Shown: positions 39,745 through 48,558, counted from the first letter of the stretch. The stretch is 64,000 nt of DNA from JACRBR01 sp964371355 (GCA_964371355.1 CAYJMG010000001.1:62001-126000), one strand, 5' to 3'. Notes: generated by a model not told the origin, from the letters alone. Numbers and translations: made by a program.

Positions 39745-40781
39745 ACGGGGTCTCCCGTGCGCGCACGGGCGGCGATGCGCCGGGCGATGTCGGACACGTC
39801 GTCCTCGGGCCCGACCACCATCAGCCGGTCGCCGTCATTAAGTTGTTCCTCCGGACGCGGACCGACGAGCAGCTCCCCGTTGGCGCGCTGCAGCCCCAGC
39901 ACAGTCAGCCGCTCCGAGCACTCCAGCACGTGGCCGACTTGCAGGCCGATGAGCCCTGAGTCGTCGGTCACCGCGATCTCGGCCAGGATCTGGTCGGCGT
40001 TCCGCACCGCCAGGGTTTCGATGAAGTCGACCATGTTCGGCTGGATCGCCGAAAGCGCCATGCGGCGCCCGCTGAGCACATACGGCGAGATCACGCGGTC
40101 TGCGCCCGCGCGGATGGCCCGCGACTCGCTCTCGCGCTTGCCGGCACGCGCCACGACGAAGATGTCCGGATTCAGCGCCTTCGCCGTCAGCGTGATGTAC
40201 GTGTTCCCCGAGTCGGAGTCGCTTGCCGCCAGCAGCACCTTGGCCCGGCGCACACCCGCCTCCTCCAACACCTCGTCCGACGTCGCGTCGCCTTCGACAA
40301 GCAGGTAACCCGCCTGCGCAGCGTGAGGCGTGGTATCCGGGTTGTTCTCGACGACGACGAACGGCAGCTCGCGATCCGCGAACTCCCGCGCGATCTCCTC
40401 GCCCACGCGGCCGAACCCGCACAGGATGTAGTGGTCGCTAAGCTGCTCGATCCGGCCCTTCATGCGCGTCAGCCCAAGCGCAGCGCCCAGATCGCCCTCG
40501 ATCACGAACGCCACGAACGTCGTCAGCAGATAGAACGCCGTGCCGACGCCGAAGAGTACCAGAAAGATCGTGAAGATCCGGCCCTCCGTGTCGAGCGGCC
40601 GCACCTCGCGATACCCCACCGTCGTCACCGTCGTTACGGTCATGAACAGCGCGTCGAAAAACGACCACCGTTCGATCGCCATGTACCCGGCGGTGCCGAA
40701 CGTCAGCAGTCCCGCGAACACACCAAGCCCCGTGAAGAGCCGTCTCCGCAGCGCCTCCGCCGTCGGCCTCGTCTGAAACAT
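39741..40781 (-). CDS. Two-helix potassium channel with RCK (TrkA) domain
   Basis: A 346-residue Kch/MthK-like K+ channel. Two membrane helices flank the pore loop TTVTTVGYREVRP with selectivity filter TVGYRE near residue 53-58. The cytoplasmic part begins with a Rossmann-type RCK_N domain (HYILCGFGRVGEEIAREFAD near 116-135, VVENNP for the nucleotide). An RCK_C domain with a C-terminal LMVVGPEDDV follows. It likely gates K+ flux in response to nucleotide or calcium. TAGACT is 6 nt before the ATG. It is cotranscribed with a nitronate monooxygenase. Confidence 0.93.
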   Translation of the reverse strand: MFQTRPTAEALRRRLFTGLGVFAGLLTFGTAGYMAIERWSFFDALFMTVTTVTTVGYREVRPLDTEGRIFTIFLVLFGVGTAFYLLTTFVAFVIEGDLGAALGLTRMKGRIEQLSDHYILCGFGRVGEEIAREFADRELPFVVVENNPDTTPHAAQAGYLLVEGDATSDEVLEEAGVRRAKVLLAASDSDSGNTYITLTAKALNPDIFVVARAGKRESESRAIRAGADRVISPYVLSGRRMALSAIQPNMVDFIETLAVRNADQILAEIAVTDDSGLIGLQVGHVLECSERLTVLGLQRANGELLVGPRPEEQLNDGDRLMVVGPEDDVSDIARRIAARARTGDPV

Positions 40782-40787
40782 GACCAG

Positions 40788-40793
40788 AGTCTA
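40788..40793 (-). promoter_or_regulatory. -10 box of the K+ channel gene
   Basis: TAGACT on the minus strand, 6 nt before the ATG at 40781; no Shine-Dalgarno sequence. Confidence 0.5.
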
Positions 40794-40846
40794 CAGCCCG
40801 GACACGGGTTTACGCGCGCCGCGCCAGAGCGCGGCAATCCCACACC

Positions 40847-41737
40847 CTAAAGGAGCACAAGCCATAATCCCGCGATCGTCACTGCCGTCCCCATAAAGAT
40901 CCGCGGCGTCAGCCGCTCCGACAGGAACAGGAACCCCATCGGCAGCGCGAACAGCGGCGCCGACGTCGTCACGAACGCCGTCTTCGCGGCGCCGATGTGC
41001 TCCACCGCATAGATGAACAGCACACTGCCCAGGCCCGTCCCGATCAACCCGGCCACGGCGATCGTCGCGACGCTCCGCCCCGTCAGTGTGCGCAGCGGTT
41101 GCTCCCCGAACCGGTTGCCTGTCATCGCGATCGTCGCCCACACTGCCGCCGACGCCGCCGGTATCCGCAGGCTCGCCGCGCCGACCGCATCGAGGTCGCC
41201 CTGCTGTCCCCGAAGCCACACCGTAGCCGTCGCCCACGCGAACGCCGCAGCCAGCGCGAACCCCACACCGCGCATCAGGTCCACGCGGACGGGGTTGCCC
41301 GCGTCCGCGTGGTGCTGCTCCAGCACGATCCAGACGATGCCCGCGACGATGAAGGCGCCGCCCACCGGTAGCCGCCATGTGACCTCTTCGCCCAGCAGCA
41401 GCACGGCCAGCACGAACGTCAGGAACGGGTAAGCGCTGTTCGTGATAGGAAACGAGCGGTTCACCCCCAGGATCCCCAGCCCGTTGATGTACAGCGTGTC
41501 GCCCAGCGCCTGCCCCGCGATCCCCGAGCCCATCATCGACAGTCCGGTCAGCGCCGTCATCTCGCCGAACTGCGCGAACCCCATCGTCGCCACCAGCGCG
41601 CCCACCAGGAACATGCTCGCGGTCAGGCTCCGCACGGCCGACATCACCAGCGGCTTGATACGCCCCGCCTGCGAAGCAAGCAGCACGGAACTAAGCGCCC
41701 ATAGTGCGGAGGACAGGAGGGCAGCGGCCGCGCCCAT
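40847..41737 (-). CDS. EamA/DMT-family transporter
   Basis: A 296-residue drug/metabolite transporter with ten hydrophobic helices in two EamA repeats. The first runs from about residue 1 to 135 (AAAALLSSALWALSSVLLA at the start, TNSAYPFLTFVLAVLLLGEEV near its end). The second runs from about 155 to 296 (TSAPLFALPMGFLFLSERLT near its end). Both repeats carry the characteristic P-x-x-x-x-x-x-x-x-x-x-E motif. The exported compound is unknown. AAGGAG precedes the ATG. It follows pheA on the same strand after about 70 bases. Confidence 0.9.
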   Translation of the reverse strand: MGAAAALLSSALWALSSVLLASQAGRIKPLVMSAVRSLTASMFLVGALVATMGFAQFGEMTALTGLSMMGSGIAGQALGDTLYINGLGILGVNRSFPITNSAYPFLTFVLAVLLLGEEVTWRLPVGGAFIVAGIVWIVLEQHHADAGNPVRVDLMRGVGFALAAAFAWATATVWLRGQQGDLDAVGAASLRIPAASAAVWATIAMTGNRFGEQPLRTLTGRSVATIAVAGLIGTGLGSVLFIYAVEHIGAAKTAFVTTSAPLFALPMGFLFLSERLTPRIFMGTAVTIAGLWLVLL

Positions 41738-41805
41738 CGGCGGGTCTCCTTATCATGATGGTGCTGTTGCTACCGGGGTGATTCAGCCTACCCGAAGGGC
41801 GGCTT

Positions 41806-42624
41806 CTACTCCACCCACGCCGGGTACGACCCGAATACTTTGAAGAAGTTCGACTGCTCCCGCACCGCCGCCAACGCCTGTGCGATCAGGGGGTCGTCGC
41901 GGTGACCCTCGCAGTCAACCAGGAAGATGTACACGCCCAGCTCGGCCCCCGACGGCCGCGATTCGATCTTCGTGAGATTGATCCCGCGGTCGGCGAACTC
42001 GTGCAACACGCTCACCAGCGTACCCGGCCGGTCGTGCGCTACAGCGAATGCGATCGACGTTTTGTCGCGCCCCGTACGCGCCGCCCCTTCTCGTCCCAGC
42101 GCCACGAACCGTGTCTTGTTTATTCGCGAGTCCTCGATCCCGCTCTCGACGATCTCCGCGCCGTAGATCTCCGCCGCCCGCGCCGGTGCGATAGCCGCCG
42201 ACCCGGGCGTGCGCATCATCACGATCACCGCATCCGCGTTCGAGAGCGCCGCCTCCGTCCGCACGTCGGGAAACCGCGACTCCAGGTACCTCCTGCACTG
42301 CCCCAACGACTGCGGGTGAGAGTAGATGACCTTAAGGTCCTCGCGCGCCGTCCCCGCCTTCACCATCAGGCAATGCTCGATCGGCAGCACGATCTCGCCG
42401 CAGACGGCGATCCCGTCCTTGTCGATGAGGAGGTCGACCGTCTCCGTAACGCTGCCCTGCAGGCTGTTCTCGATCGGCACGACAGCCCGGTCGGCCTCGC
42501 CGCGTTCCACGGCACGCGTCGCCTGCGTAATCGTGGCAAGCGGCGCATACTCCTCGCCGGGGTACAGGCGCAATGCCGCGACTTCCGTGTTGGTTCCCGC
42601 TGGCCCGAAGTAGGCGACGCGCAC
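41806..42624 (-). CDS. pheA: Prephenate dehydratase
   Basis: Converts prephenate to phenylpyruvate in phenylalanine synthesis. The 272 residues show YFGPAGTNTEVAAL at 5-18, PIENSLQGSV near 50-59, the SHPQSLGQC box near 102-110, the catalytic NKTRFVAL near 167-174, and a C-terminal ACT regulatory domain with KIESRPSG near 220. It is monofunctional, with no chorismate mutase domain. The start is GTG, directly after the stop TAA of the upstream TrkA-type gene, so expression is tied to the K+ genes. Confidence 0.96.
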   Translation of the reverse strand: MRVAYFGPAGTNTEVAALRLYPGEEYAPLATITQATRAVERGEADRAVVPIENSLQGSVTETVDLLIDKDGIAVCGEIVLPIEHCLMVKAGTAREDLKVIYSHPQSLGQCRRYLESRFPDVRTEAALSNADAVIVMMRTPGSAAIAPARAAEIYGAEIVESGIEDSRINKTRFVALGREGAARTGRDKTSIAFAVAHDRPGTLVSVLHEFADRGINLTKIESRPSGAELGVYIFLVDCEGHRDDPLIAQALAAVREQSNFFKVFGSYPAWVE

Positions 42625-43329
42625 TTAGAAGCTGCGCACCGGCGGCGGCGCCACCAGCGCCTCCCGCAGTTGCTCCTCGCTCTCGTGCAGGGTGACGGCG
42701 ATAACCTCATCGTCCGCGTGGATGATCGTGTCCGGCGACGGCACCTTCGGCTGGCCGTCGGGCCCCACCACCAGGCAGATCATCGACTGATACGGCAACA
42801 GGATCCCCTTGATCGACTGCCCTACGACGCGGGAGTTCTCAGGCACGCGAATCTCGACAAGCTCCAGTCCGCTTCCCTTCAGCTCCAGTAGCTGGATCAG
42901 GTGGTGCGTTGTCGGCAGCCCCTGCTCGATGTGCGCCATGATCGCCGATGTCGCGGACACCGTGATGTCCACCTCATCCAGCCTTCGAAAGAACGCCTCG
43001 TTCTTCGGATTGTTGATCCGCGCGACCGTGCGTTCCACGTTGAAGAGCTGCTTCGCGACCTGGCACGCGACCATGTTGTCCTCATCGTCGCCCGTCACCG
43101 CCAACAGCATGTTCGCCCGCCGCGTCCCCGCCTTCTCATGGACGCTCGCCTCGCAGCCATCGCCCTCCAGCACGATATCGCCCAGCTCGTCGGCGACCGC
43201 CCGCGCCTGCACGGCGTCCTGCTCGATGACGAGCACTTCATAGCTCGCCTCGACCAGCTCCTTCGCGAGATGGAAGCCGACCTTTCCGCCGCCGACGATG
43301 ATGATGTACATGCGCGGAGCCGTGGTCAT
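42625..43329 (-). CDS. TrkA-type K+ uptake regulatory protein with RCK_N and RCK_C domains
   Basis: A 234-residue cytoplasmic subunit of a Trk/Ktr K+ transporter. The N-terminal Rossmann domain has YIIIVGGGKVGFHLAKELVE at 8-27 and VIEQD for the ribose at about 34-38. The C-terminal RCK_C domain starts near residue 150 (LELVEIRVPENSRVVGQSIK). It overlaps the preceding single-domain RCK gene by four bases (ATGA). No trkH or ktrB membrane subunit lies in the window, so it either pairs with a distant transporter or with the nearby channel. Confidence 0.9.
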   Translation of the reverse strand: MTTAPRMYIIIVGGGKVGFHLAKELVEASYEVLVIEQDAVQARAVADELGDIVLEGDGCEASVHEKAGTRRANMLLAVTGDDEDNMVACQVAKQLFNVERTVARINNPKNEAFFRRLDEVDITVSATSAIMAHIEQGLPTTHHLIQLLELKGSGLELVEIRVPENSRVVGQSIKGILLPYQSMICLVVGPDGQPKVPSPDTIIHADDEVIAVTLHESEEQLREALVAPPPVRSF

Positions 43330-43781
43330 CCAGCCTCCTGCCGCATGAACTCCGCAACGATGTCATTCGCCGCTTCGTCGGACGGCGCTTCCAGCACCTT
43401 CTTCAACCGCTTCGCCTGCACGCGCGTGGGGTTGATCGTCCGCAGCCCCATGTTGCGGTACATCTCCTCCCGCAACGGGTCGAACACGCGGCTCGCCACG
43501 ACCCTCACGTCGAACACGTGCTTGGCCATCTGCGCCGCCATCACGTTACGGTTGTCACCCCTCGTCGCGCTCACGAAGGCATCGGCCTCGCGAAGCCCGA
43601 TCTTTTCCAGCACGTCGATGTCCATGCCGTTGCCGACGACCGTCCTACCGGGGAAGTCATCGGGCAGGAAGCGAAACGCTGCGGGGTCGGTGTCCAGTAC
43701 GAGGACCGTGTTGCCCTCATTGCTCAGTTCGGCGGCCAGCGCCGCCCCTACGCGGCCGCAGCCCATGATCACAACCTTCAC
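43326..43781 (-). CDS. Single-domain TrkA-N (RCK_N) protein
   Basis: A 151-residue Rossmann nucleotide-binding protein, KVVIMGCGRVGAALAAELSN at 2-21, with VLDTDPAAF for the ribose and YRNMGLRTINPT near 115. It lacks the RCK_C domain that its overlapping neighbour has, so the two may assemble into a hetero-octameric gating ring. The GTG at 43781 is chosen because a longer frame to 43841 runs into uspA. A purine-rich AAGGTGGGAA lies before it. Confidence 0.87.
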   Translation of the reverse strand: MKVVIMGCGRVGAALAAELSNEGNTVLVLDTDPAAFRFLPDDFPGRTVVGNGMDIDVLEKIGLREADAFVSATRGDNRNVMAAQMAKHVFDVRVVASRVFDPLREEMYRNMGLRTINPTRVQAKRLKKVLEAPSDEAANDIVAEFMRQEAG

Positions 43782-43801
43782 GCTGTTCCCACCTTCACCC
43801 G

Positions 43802-44251
43802 CTACTCGCGCACCGGGTGCCGCCATAGCCAGACGCTGCACGGCGCCGCCCGCATCACATACTGGGTTAGCCGCCCCATCTGGTACTCGCCGAGGGGCGC
43901 CTTGTGCTCCGCCCCCATCAAGATCAGATCAACCCCGCGCTCCATCGCCTCGTCGACGATCGCATGCCCCGCTTCCCGCGCCTGCAGCAGTTCCCCCTCC
44001 AGCTTGAAGTCGAGATCCTGCGCGACGCGCTCGGCGCGGACCAGCACGTCCTCGCCCGTCGATGCTTCCTCCGTCAAGTCCGCATCCAGCGGCAGCGAGC
44101 GCCGGACCTCAATGACGTGGACCGCGTAGACCTTGCCTTTGTTCTTCTTCGCGATGCCGCAGGCCAAAGCGACCGCATCCATGCTCGCGGGAGATCCATC
44201 GACCGGCACGAGGATGTTACGCACACCAGTCGTCGGATCGCTTGTCGCCAC
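43802..44251 (-). CDS. Universal stress protein (UspA family)
   Basis: A 149-residue UspA-fold protein. ILVPVDGSPASMDAVALAC at 13-31 is the N-terminal nucleotide-contact segment. The ATP-binding G-x-x-x-x-G-x-x-x-x-Y pattern appears as MGAEHKAPLGEYQMGRLTQY near 111-130, ending VMRAAPCSVWL. It leads the uspA-RCK-RCK-pheA gene run. UspA domains are known to pair with K+ transport proteins and may sense ATP for them. Confidence 0.93.
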   Translation of the reverse strand: MATSDPTTGVRNILVPVDGSPASMDAVALACGIAKKNKGKVYAVHVIEVRRSLPLDADLTEEASTGEDVLVRAERVAQDLDFKLEGELLQAREAGHAIVDEAMERGVDLILMGAEHKAPLGEYQMGRLTQYVMRAAPCSVWLWRHPVRE

Positions 44252-44295
44252 GGGCCCCTTCGCTCCAACTCGCCCCGGTTCCAGGGCGTCTCGGC

Positions 44296-44324
44296 ATTAT
44301 ATGAACGTGAATCTGGAGCGGCAA
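44296..44324 (-). promoter_or_regulatory. Promoter of the uspA-trkA-pheA operon
   Basis: On the minus strand TTGCCG (44324-44319), 17-bp spacer and perfect TATAAT (44301-44296), about 45 nt upstream of the uspA ATG. Confidence 0.7.
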
Positions 44325-44375
44325 ACCAACCACGGCCGAAACGACCCGATCGCCCGGCCTGGCACGCCCATCCGC

Positions 44376-46085
44376 CTACGGCTCCAGCCACATCGTCGTC
44401 AACCACAGATGGCTCGTCCCGATACCGGCAGGCATGTTATGGAGCCTGGCGCTGTGCGCGCGGTACCGGATCGGTGTCACCAGCGGGAGAAACGCCGGCT
44501 CCTTCGACCAGATGACGTCCTGCGCCGCCAGCACCGCCACCTTCCGTTCGTCGAGCCCCAACGTCTCTTTCGTCTTGTCCACCGCGGCATCTACCTCCGC
44601 ATCGCCCAGGCCGGGTGAGTACGAGCGATCGGCCAGAGGTCCCCCCGTTCGGTGGAAGTCGAGCGGCATCTCGGGCGTCTCATACACCTGGTTCAGCGCC
44701 AGCGTCAGCACGTAGTCAAGCTCCACGTATCGCTCCAGCCAGACGCTCAGCTCCAGCGGCTCCGCGTCCAGTTCGATTCCGGCCTGCTTCATCTGCTCGA
44801 AAAACACCTGCAAGTGCGAGTCGTGCTGGTCCAGGCTCACCGCCACGGGATACATGAACGGCACGCGCAGCCCGCCCACTGCCTCGATAAGGGCGCGCGC
44901 CTCTACCGGGTCGTACGGCTGGCGCTGGGCGAGTTGCTCGCCGTCGTACGCGTACGAACCCAGCGTCCAGTGCACCGGCCCGTTTGGCTTGGCGTCTCCC
45001 TCGTAGACGATATCGACGTACTGATCGCGGTTCAGCGCCAGCGCCAGCGCGCGACGGGCCCGCGGATCGTTGAAGGGCGGCCGCTCCGGGTTCATCACGG
45101 GCGCGACGAACGTCGCTCCCGCCACCTCCTCCAGATAGAAGCCGCTGTTACTGCGGATCAGGTCGGCCTCCGCCTTTCCGTCCGCGTAGTACGAGTGAAT
45201 CTGCCCCGAAAGCAGCGCCGTCCGTGCCGCCGATCGGTCCGTGATGATCTTCGCATCGATACCGTCGATGTACGGAAGCTGGTCACCGGAATCGCTTCGC
45301 CGGTAGTACGAAGGATTGCGCTCCATGCGCGCGCCCTCGCCCTCCGCTGACGCGACCAGCGTGTACGGCCCCGCGCCCGCGCTCCGGTCGCGTATCCTCG
45401 CCGTGCTCGCCTCGGTCGCCAGCAGCTCGCGCGGCGGGATCGTGTTGAAGTACGAGCCCACCCGGCTCAGGAACCACGCGTACGGCTTCGACGTCCGGAT
45501 CGTCACGACATCGCCGCTCGAGCTGACCGATTCGACGTACTGCTTGACGAACGATCCGTTGTTCGTCCGCGCGTCGTTGCGGATCCGGTCGAATGTTGCC
45601 ACCACATCGTCGCCGGTCAGGTCCCGCTCCGGCACCCCCAGCTCATTCGGGCCGACGCGCACGCCAGTCCGAATCTTGAAGTTCCATGTGACCTCGTCCG
45701 GATTCTCGTACGACTCCGCAAGGTCGAAGTAAGTGAACTCCGGCCGCGTCGGCGACTGGTGCACCAGGCTGTTGTACAGCCGCGGAAAGAAGTCCGTCGA
45801 TCCGGCCACGCCAAGGTGCGGGTCGAACGTATCGAACGGCTCGTTCAGGGACACCGCGTACCTGCGACCCGTCTGCGCGGGCGCGAGAGGGTTCAGGATG
45901 TCCGGCTGAGAAAGATCGCCCGACTGCGGCGGTAACCCTGGCGTCGGTGCCGGGTTCGCCGGACCGCCGCCGCAGCCCACCACCCACACGGCGCTGGCCG
46001 CGGCCGTCGCGACCCCGGCGGAGCGCAGCAGGCGCCGGCGCGAGATCCTGCGGGTCGTGAACCTGTCCCAGTACGAGGAGCGCAT
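44376..46085 (-). CDS. Family 5 extracellular solute-binding lipoprotein (Tat-type signal)
   Basis: Substrate-binding protein of a peptide/nickel-type ABC transporter. With the start at 46085 it has 569 residues. A twin-arginine-like leader SRRRLLRSAG (15-24) and a hydrophobic stretch end at lipobox cysteine C38 (VWVVGC). The SBP_bac_5 fold follows, with YSVSLNEPFDTFDPHLG-like entry near 75, DGKAEADLIRSN, and a C-terminal GDAEVDAAVDKTKETL region. GGGAGG lies before the start. No permease or ATPase genes are adjacent, so it is an orphan binding protein here; the ligand is unknown. Confidence 0.88.
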   Translation of the reverse strand: MRSSYWDRFTTRRISRRRLLRSAGVATAAASAVWVVGCGGGPANPAPTPGLPPQSGDLSQPDILNPLAPAQTGRRYAVSLNEPFDTFDPHLGVAGSTDFFPRLYNSLVHQSPTRPEFTYFDLAESYENPDEVTWNFKIRTGVRVGPNELGVPERDLTGDDVVATFDRIRNDARTNNGSFVKQYVESVSSSGDVVTIRTSKPYAWFLSRVGSYFNTIPPRELLATEASTARIRDRSAGAGPYTLVASAEGEGARMERNPSYYRRSDSGDQLPYIDGIDAKIITDRSAARTALLSGQIHSYYADGKAEADLIRSNSGFYLEEVAGATFVAPVMNPERPPFNDPRARRALALALNRDQYVDIVYEGDAKPNGPVHWTLGSYAYDGEQLAQRQPYDPVEARALIEAVGGLRVPFMYPVAVSLDQHDSHLQVFFEQMKQAGIELDAEPLELSVWLERYVELDYVLTLALNQVYETPEMPLDFHRTGGPLADRSYSPGLGDAEVDAAVDKTKETLGLDERKVAVLAAQDVIWSKEPAFLPLVTPIRYRAHSARLHNMPAGIGTSHLWLTTMWLEP

Positions 46086-46245
46086 TCGGGCGGCCTCCCT
46101 TCCTCGGAAGGATCGGCCTGCCGCCGGCGCGCCGAGAGTGACGAAATGCTCTTGTTCCGCGTGACTGATTGATGCGCGACGGACGGCGCCCGTACGGACA
46201 GGCCCAAAAGGCGTTTCCCGCAAGTACACCCTTACGGGCGCGCGC

Positions 46246-47622
46246 TTACTCGAGCTTCCAGGTGGTGCCCTGCGATCCGTCCTCGAGTGTCACGCCAAGT
46301 CCGGTCAACCCCTCGCGGAGGCGGTCGGCAAGCTGGAACTGCTTCGCCGTCCGCAACTCACTTCGAATCTGGATCAGCAGCTCGATGAACGGCGCGGCCT
46401 CCATCGACGCGGCCGCTTCCTCCAGCTTGAGGCCCAGCACGCCCGCCAGCTCGACCAGCAGGGCCTGGGCTGTCGCAACGCCCTTCCCCTCATCCCGCGC
46501 TCGGTTCAGGTCCTTCGCCAGGTCGAACAACACCGCCAGCGCCTGCGGCGTGTTGACGTCATCGTCCATCGCCGCCGTGAACCGCTCGCGGTACGCCCCC
46601 AGCTCGAAACCGCCGTCTCCGGGCTCGCTCGGCGTACGCGCCGCCGTCCGAAGCCGGTCCGCGCCGTGCTTCGCCGACTCCAGCGTCGCCTCGCTGAACG
46701 ACAGCGGCTTGCGGTAATGCGACGTTAACACCCACAGACGCAGTCCGTCGCCACCGACCTTGTTCAGCCCGTCGCGGATGGTGATGAAGTTGCCCAGCGA
46801 CTTGGACATCTTCTCTTCGCCCATCTTCACCCACGCGTTGTGCAGCCAGATCCGCACGAACGGCACGGCACCGGTGTACGCTTCCGTCTGTGCGATCTCA
46901 TTCTCGTGGTGCGGGAAGATCAGGTCTTCGCCCCCTCCGTGGATGTCGATCCGTTCCCCCAGGTACTTCAGCGACATGGCCGAGCATTCGATATGCCAGC
47001 CGGGCCTGCCCTTGCCCCACGGGCTGTCCCACGAGGGCTCTCCCGCCTTGGCTCCCTTCCACAGCGCGAAGTCGGCCGGGTTCTCCTTCTCCTCCCCCGA
47101 CTCGACCCGCGCGCCGGCCATGAGCGACTCCTGCGTCCGGTGCGCCAGCTTGCCGTAGTCCGCCTTCGCCGACACCCGGTAGTACACATCCGACCACTCG
47201 CTTTGCGCCGACTTCGTCTCGTACGCGAAGCTCTTCTCGATCAGGCGCTGGATGATCTCGATCATCTCCGGCACCTCCTGCGTCGCGTACGGGTACACGT
47301 CCGCAGGCTCGACGTTGAGATCCCGCATGTCGTCGAAGTACATGTTGATGTACTTCTCCACCAGCTCGTCAGTGCCGATGCCCAGCCGGTTCGCGCGCTC
47401 GATGATCCGGTCGTCGATGTCGGTGAAGTTCTGCACGTGCTTCACCGTGAAGCCGCGCCACGTCAGGTACCGCTTGACCACGTCGAACACGACGTAGCTC
47501 ATCGCGTGCCCGATGTGTGACGAGTCGTACGGCGTGACGCCGCAGACGTACATCGTCACCGGGTCGCCCTGAGGTTCGAATGTGTCCAGTTGGCGAGTGA
47601 GTGTGTTCGTGAAGCGGATCAA
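46246..47622 (-). CDS. cysS: Cysteinyl-tRNA synthetase
   Basis: Charges tRNA-Cys. The 458-residue class I synthetase has zinc ligand C27 followed by the HIGH motif as SHIGH (35-39), WHIECSAM near 207-214 with further zinc ligands, HHENEIAQ, and the KMSKS loop near residue 270. The C-terminal DALR and anticodon-binding parts complete the enzyme. Its ATG overlaps the stop of cysE by four bases, so the two are coupled, as in Bacillus and relatives. Control of cysE by a cysteine-rich leader would therefore also adjust charging capacity. Confidence 0.97.
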   Translation of the reverse strand: MIRFTNTLTRQLDTFEPQGDPVTMYVCGVTPYDSSHIGHAMSYVVFDVVKRYLTWRGFTVKHVQNFTDIDDRIIERANRLGIGTDELVEKYINMYFDDMRDLNVEPADVYPYATQEVPEMIEIIQRLIEKSFAYETKSAQSEWSDVYYRVSAKADYGKLAHRTQESLMAGARVESGEEKENPADFALWKGAKAGEPSWDSPWGKGRPGWHIECSAMSLKYLGERIDIHGGGEDLIFPHHENEIAQTEAYTGAVPFVRIWLHNAWVKMGEEKMSKSLGNFITIRDGLNKVGGDGLRLWVLTSHYRKPLSFSEATLESAKHGADRLRTAARTPSEPGDGGFELGAYRERFTAAMDDDVNTPQALAVLFDLAKDLNRARDEGKGVATAQALLVELAGVLGLKLEEAAASMEAAPFIELLIQIRSELRTAKQFQLADRLREGLTGLGVTLEDGSQGTTWKLE

Positions 47623-48398
47623 CCGCCGACCGCCTCCCTGCTCGGGAGCCCCTTGCTCGGTCCGTCAGGTTGCCCGTCTTGCAGCTCACGAGGCCGGTGC
47701 AGATGCATCGGCTCGCCATTGCTGTCGGGCCCTTCGTCGGCGGCGCGCGCTCCCAAGTCCTCCAGCCGCTGCTGCAGCGACCGGATCCGCCGGTCCAGCC
47801 GCTCGATGTGCCGCTCCAAGGCGTCGATCCGGTCCCACTCCGGGTCCGGAAGCCGCGTGATCGTGTCGCTGCCCGGATCGTGATACGCGACCACGTGCCC
47901 CGGTACGCCCACCACCGTCGCGTTCGGCGGCACGTTCGTCACCACCACCGACCCCGCGCCAATGCGCGCGTCGTCCCCGATCTCGACCGCGCCGATGAGC
48001 TTCGCCCCCGCCCCGACCGTTACCCGGTTGCCCAGTGTTGGGTGCCGCTTCGTGCGGTGCGTGCTCGTCCCGCCCAGCGTGACTCCTTGCAAAATGTTGC
48101 ACTCGTCACCGATCTCCGCCGTCTCACCAATCACCACACCCATCCCGTGGTCGATGAACAGCCCCTCCCCGATCGTTGCACCCGGGTGGATCTCGATCCC
48201 CGTGACAAACCGGCTTACATTCGAGATCATCCGCGGCAGCACCGGTACGCCCGCTTTATGTAACGTATGCGCCAGCCGGTGCAGCTCTCGCGCCTGGAAC
48301 CCCGGATACGCCAGCACCACCTCGGCCGCGTTCCGCGCGGCCGGGTCGCGTTCCAGGACGGCCTGGACATCGCGCCGGATGGACCTCAGGACGGACAT
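47619..48398 (-). CDS. cysE: Serine O-acetyltransferase
   Basis: First step of cysteine synthesis: acetylates serine. The 259-residue protein has the N-terminal helical part (VLRSIRRDVQAVLERDPAARN) and a left-handed beta-helix of hexapeptide repeats from about residue 65. The catalytic His is in FIDHGMGVVIGETAEIG, then ILQGVTLGGT and VTVGAGAKLIGAV. An extended C-terminal coiled-coil-like tail (from about 180) is longer than in short cysE proteins. Its ribosome binding site GGAGG lies inside a hairpin, and a cysteine-rich leader frame precedes it. Confidence 0.95.
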   Translation of the reverse strand: MSVLRSIRRDVQAVLERDPAARNAAEVVLAYPGFQARELHRLAHTLHKAGVPVLPRMISNVSRFVTGIEIHPGATIGEGLFIDHGMGVVIGETAEIGDECNILQGVTLGGTSTHRTKRHPTLGNRVTVGAGAKLIGAVEIGDDARIGAGSVVVTNVPPNATVVGVPGHVVAYHDPGSDTITRLPDPEWDRIDALERHIERLDRRIRSLQQRLEDLGARAADEGPDSNGEPMHLHRPRELQDGQPDGPSKGLPSREAVGG

Positions 48399-48472
48399 GA
48401 GGACGGTGTCCTCCGTGAATCGAGTCTCTGGGTGGGTCGGCGGTAGGGGGCGTCCGCTAGCAGGGACACCCC
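48399..48472 (-). promoter_or_regulatory. Putative cysteine-responsive translational attenuator of cysE-cysS
   Basis: Four RNA segments on the minus strand. (1) GGGGTGTCC (48472-48464) covers leader codons 26-28, including a Cys codon. (2) GGACGCCCC (48455-48447) gives 1:2 a 9-bp stem with one G-U pair and an 8-nt loop holding the leader stop. (3) GGAGGACACC (48414-48405) contains the cysE Shine-Dalgarno sequence. (4) GTCCTC (48404-48399) touches the ATG; GAGGAC of segment 3 pairs with it perfectly over 6 bp, loop ACC. Segment 1 can also pair 7 bp with 3, and 2 can pair 5 bp with 4. The mechanism is inferred. Confidence 0.6.
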
Positions 48473-48546
48473 TTGGGACAGGCGCAGCGCATGCCGGTCG
48501 CGTCGAGGCGGCGAATCATGGGGCCGGGGATGTGCGGCAAACGCAT
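48457..48546 (-). CDS. Cysteine-rich leader peptide upstream of cysE
   Basis: A 29-codon frame, ATG 48546 to TAG 48457, between ispF and cysE. The sequence starts MRLPHIPGPMIRRLDATG and ends in CACPKGCPC: four cysteines in the last nine residues, right before the stop. GGGAG lies 7 nt before the ATG; a second ATG at codon 10 is possible. Cysteine runs are rare in proteins of this window, and this one lies 58 nt upstream of a cysteine biosynthesis and Cys-tRNA charging operon. That matches the logic of amino-acid leader peptides (polycysteine upstream ORFs are known in mycobacteria). It could instead be a small metal-binding peptide. Confidence 0.65.
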   Translation of the reverse strand: MRLPHIPGPMIRRLDATGMRCACPKGCPC

Positions 48547-48558
48547 GGCATACTCCCG

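Noticed and set aside
44376..46085. ABC transporter operon
   Set aside because: Only the binding protein is present; no permease or ATPase genes lie on either side, so no transporter operon is called. The same holds for the binding lipoprotein at 55176.
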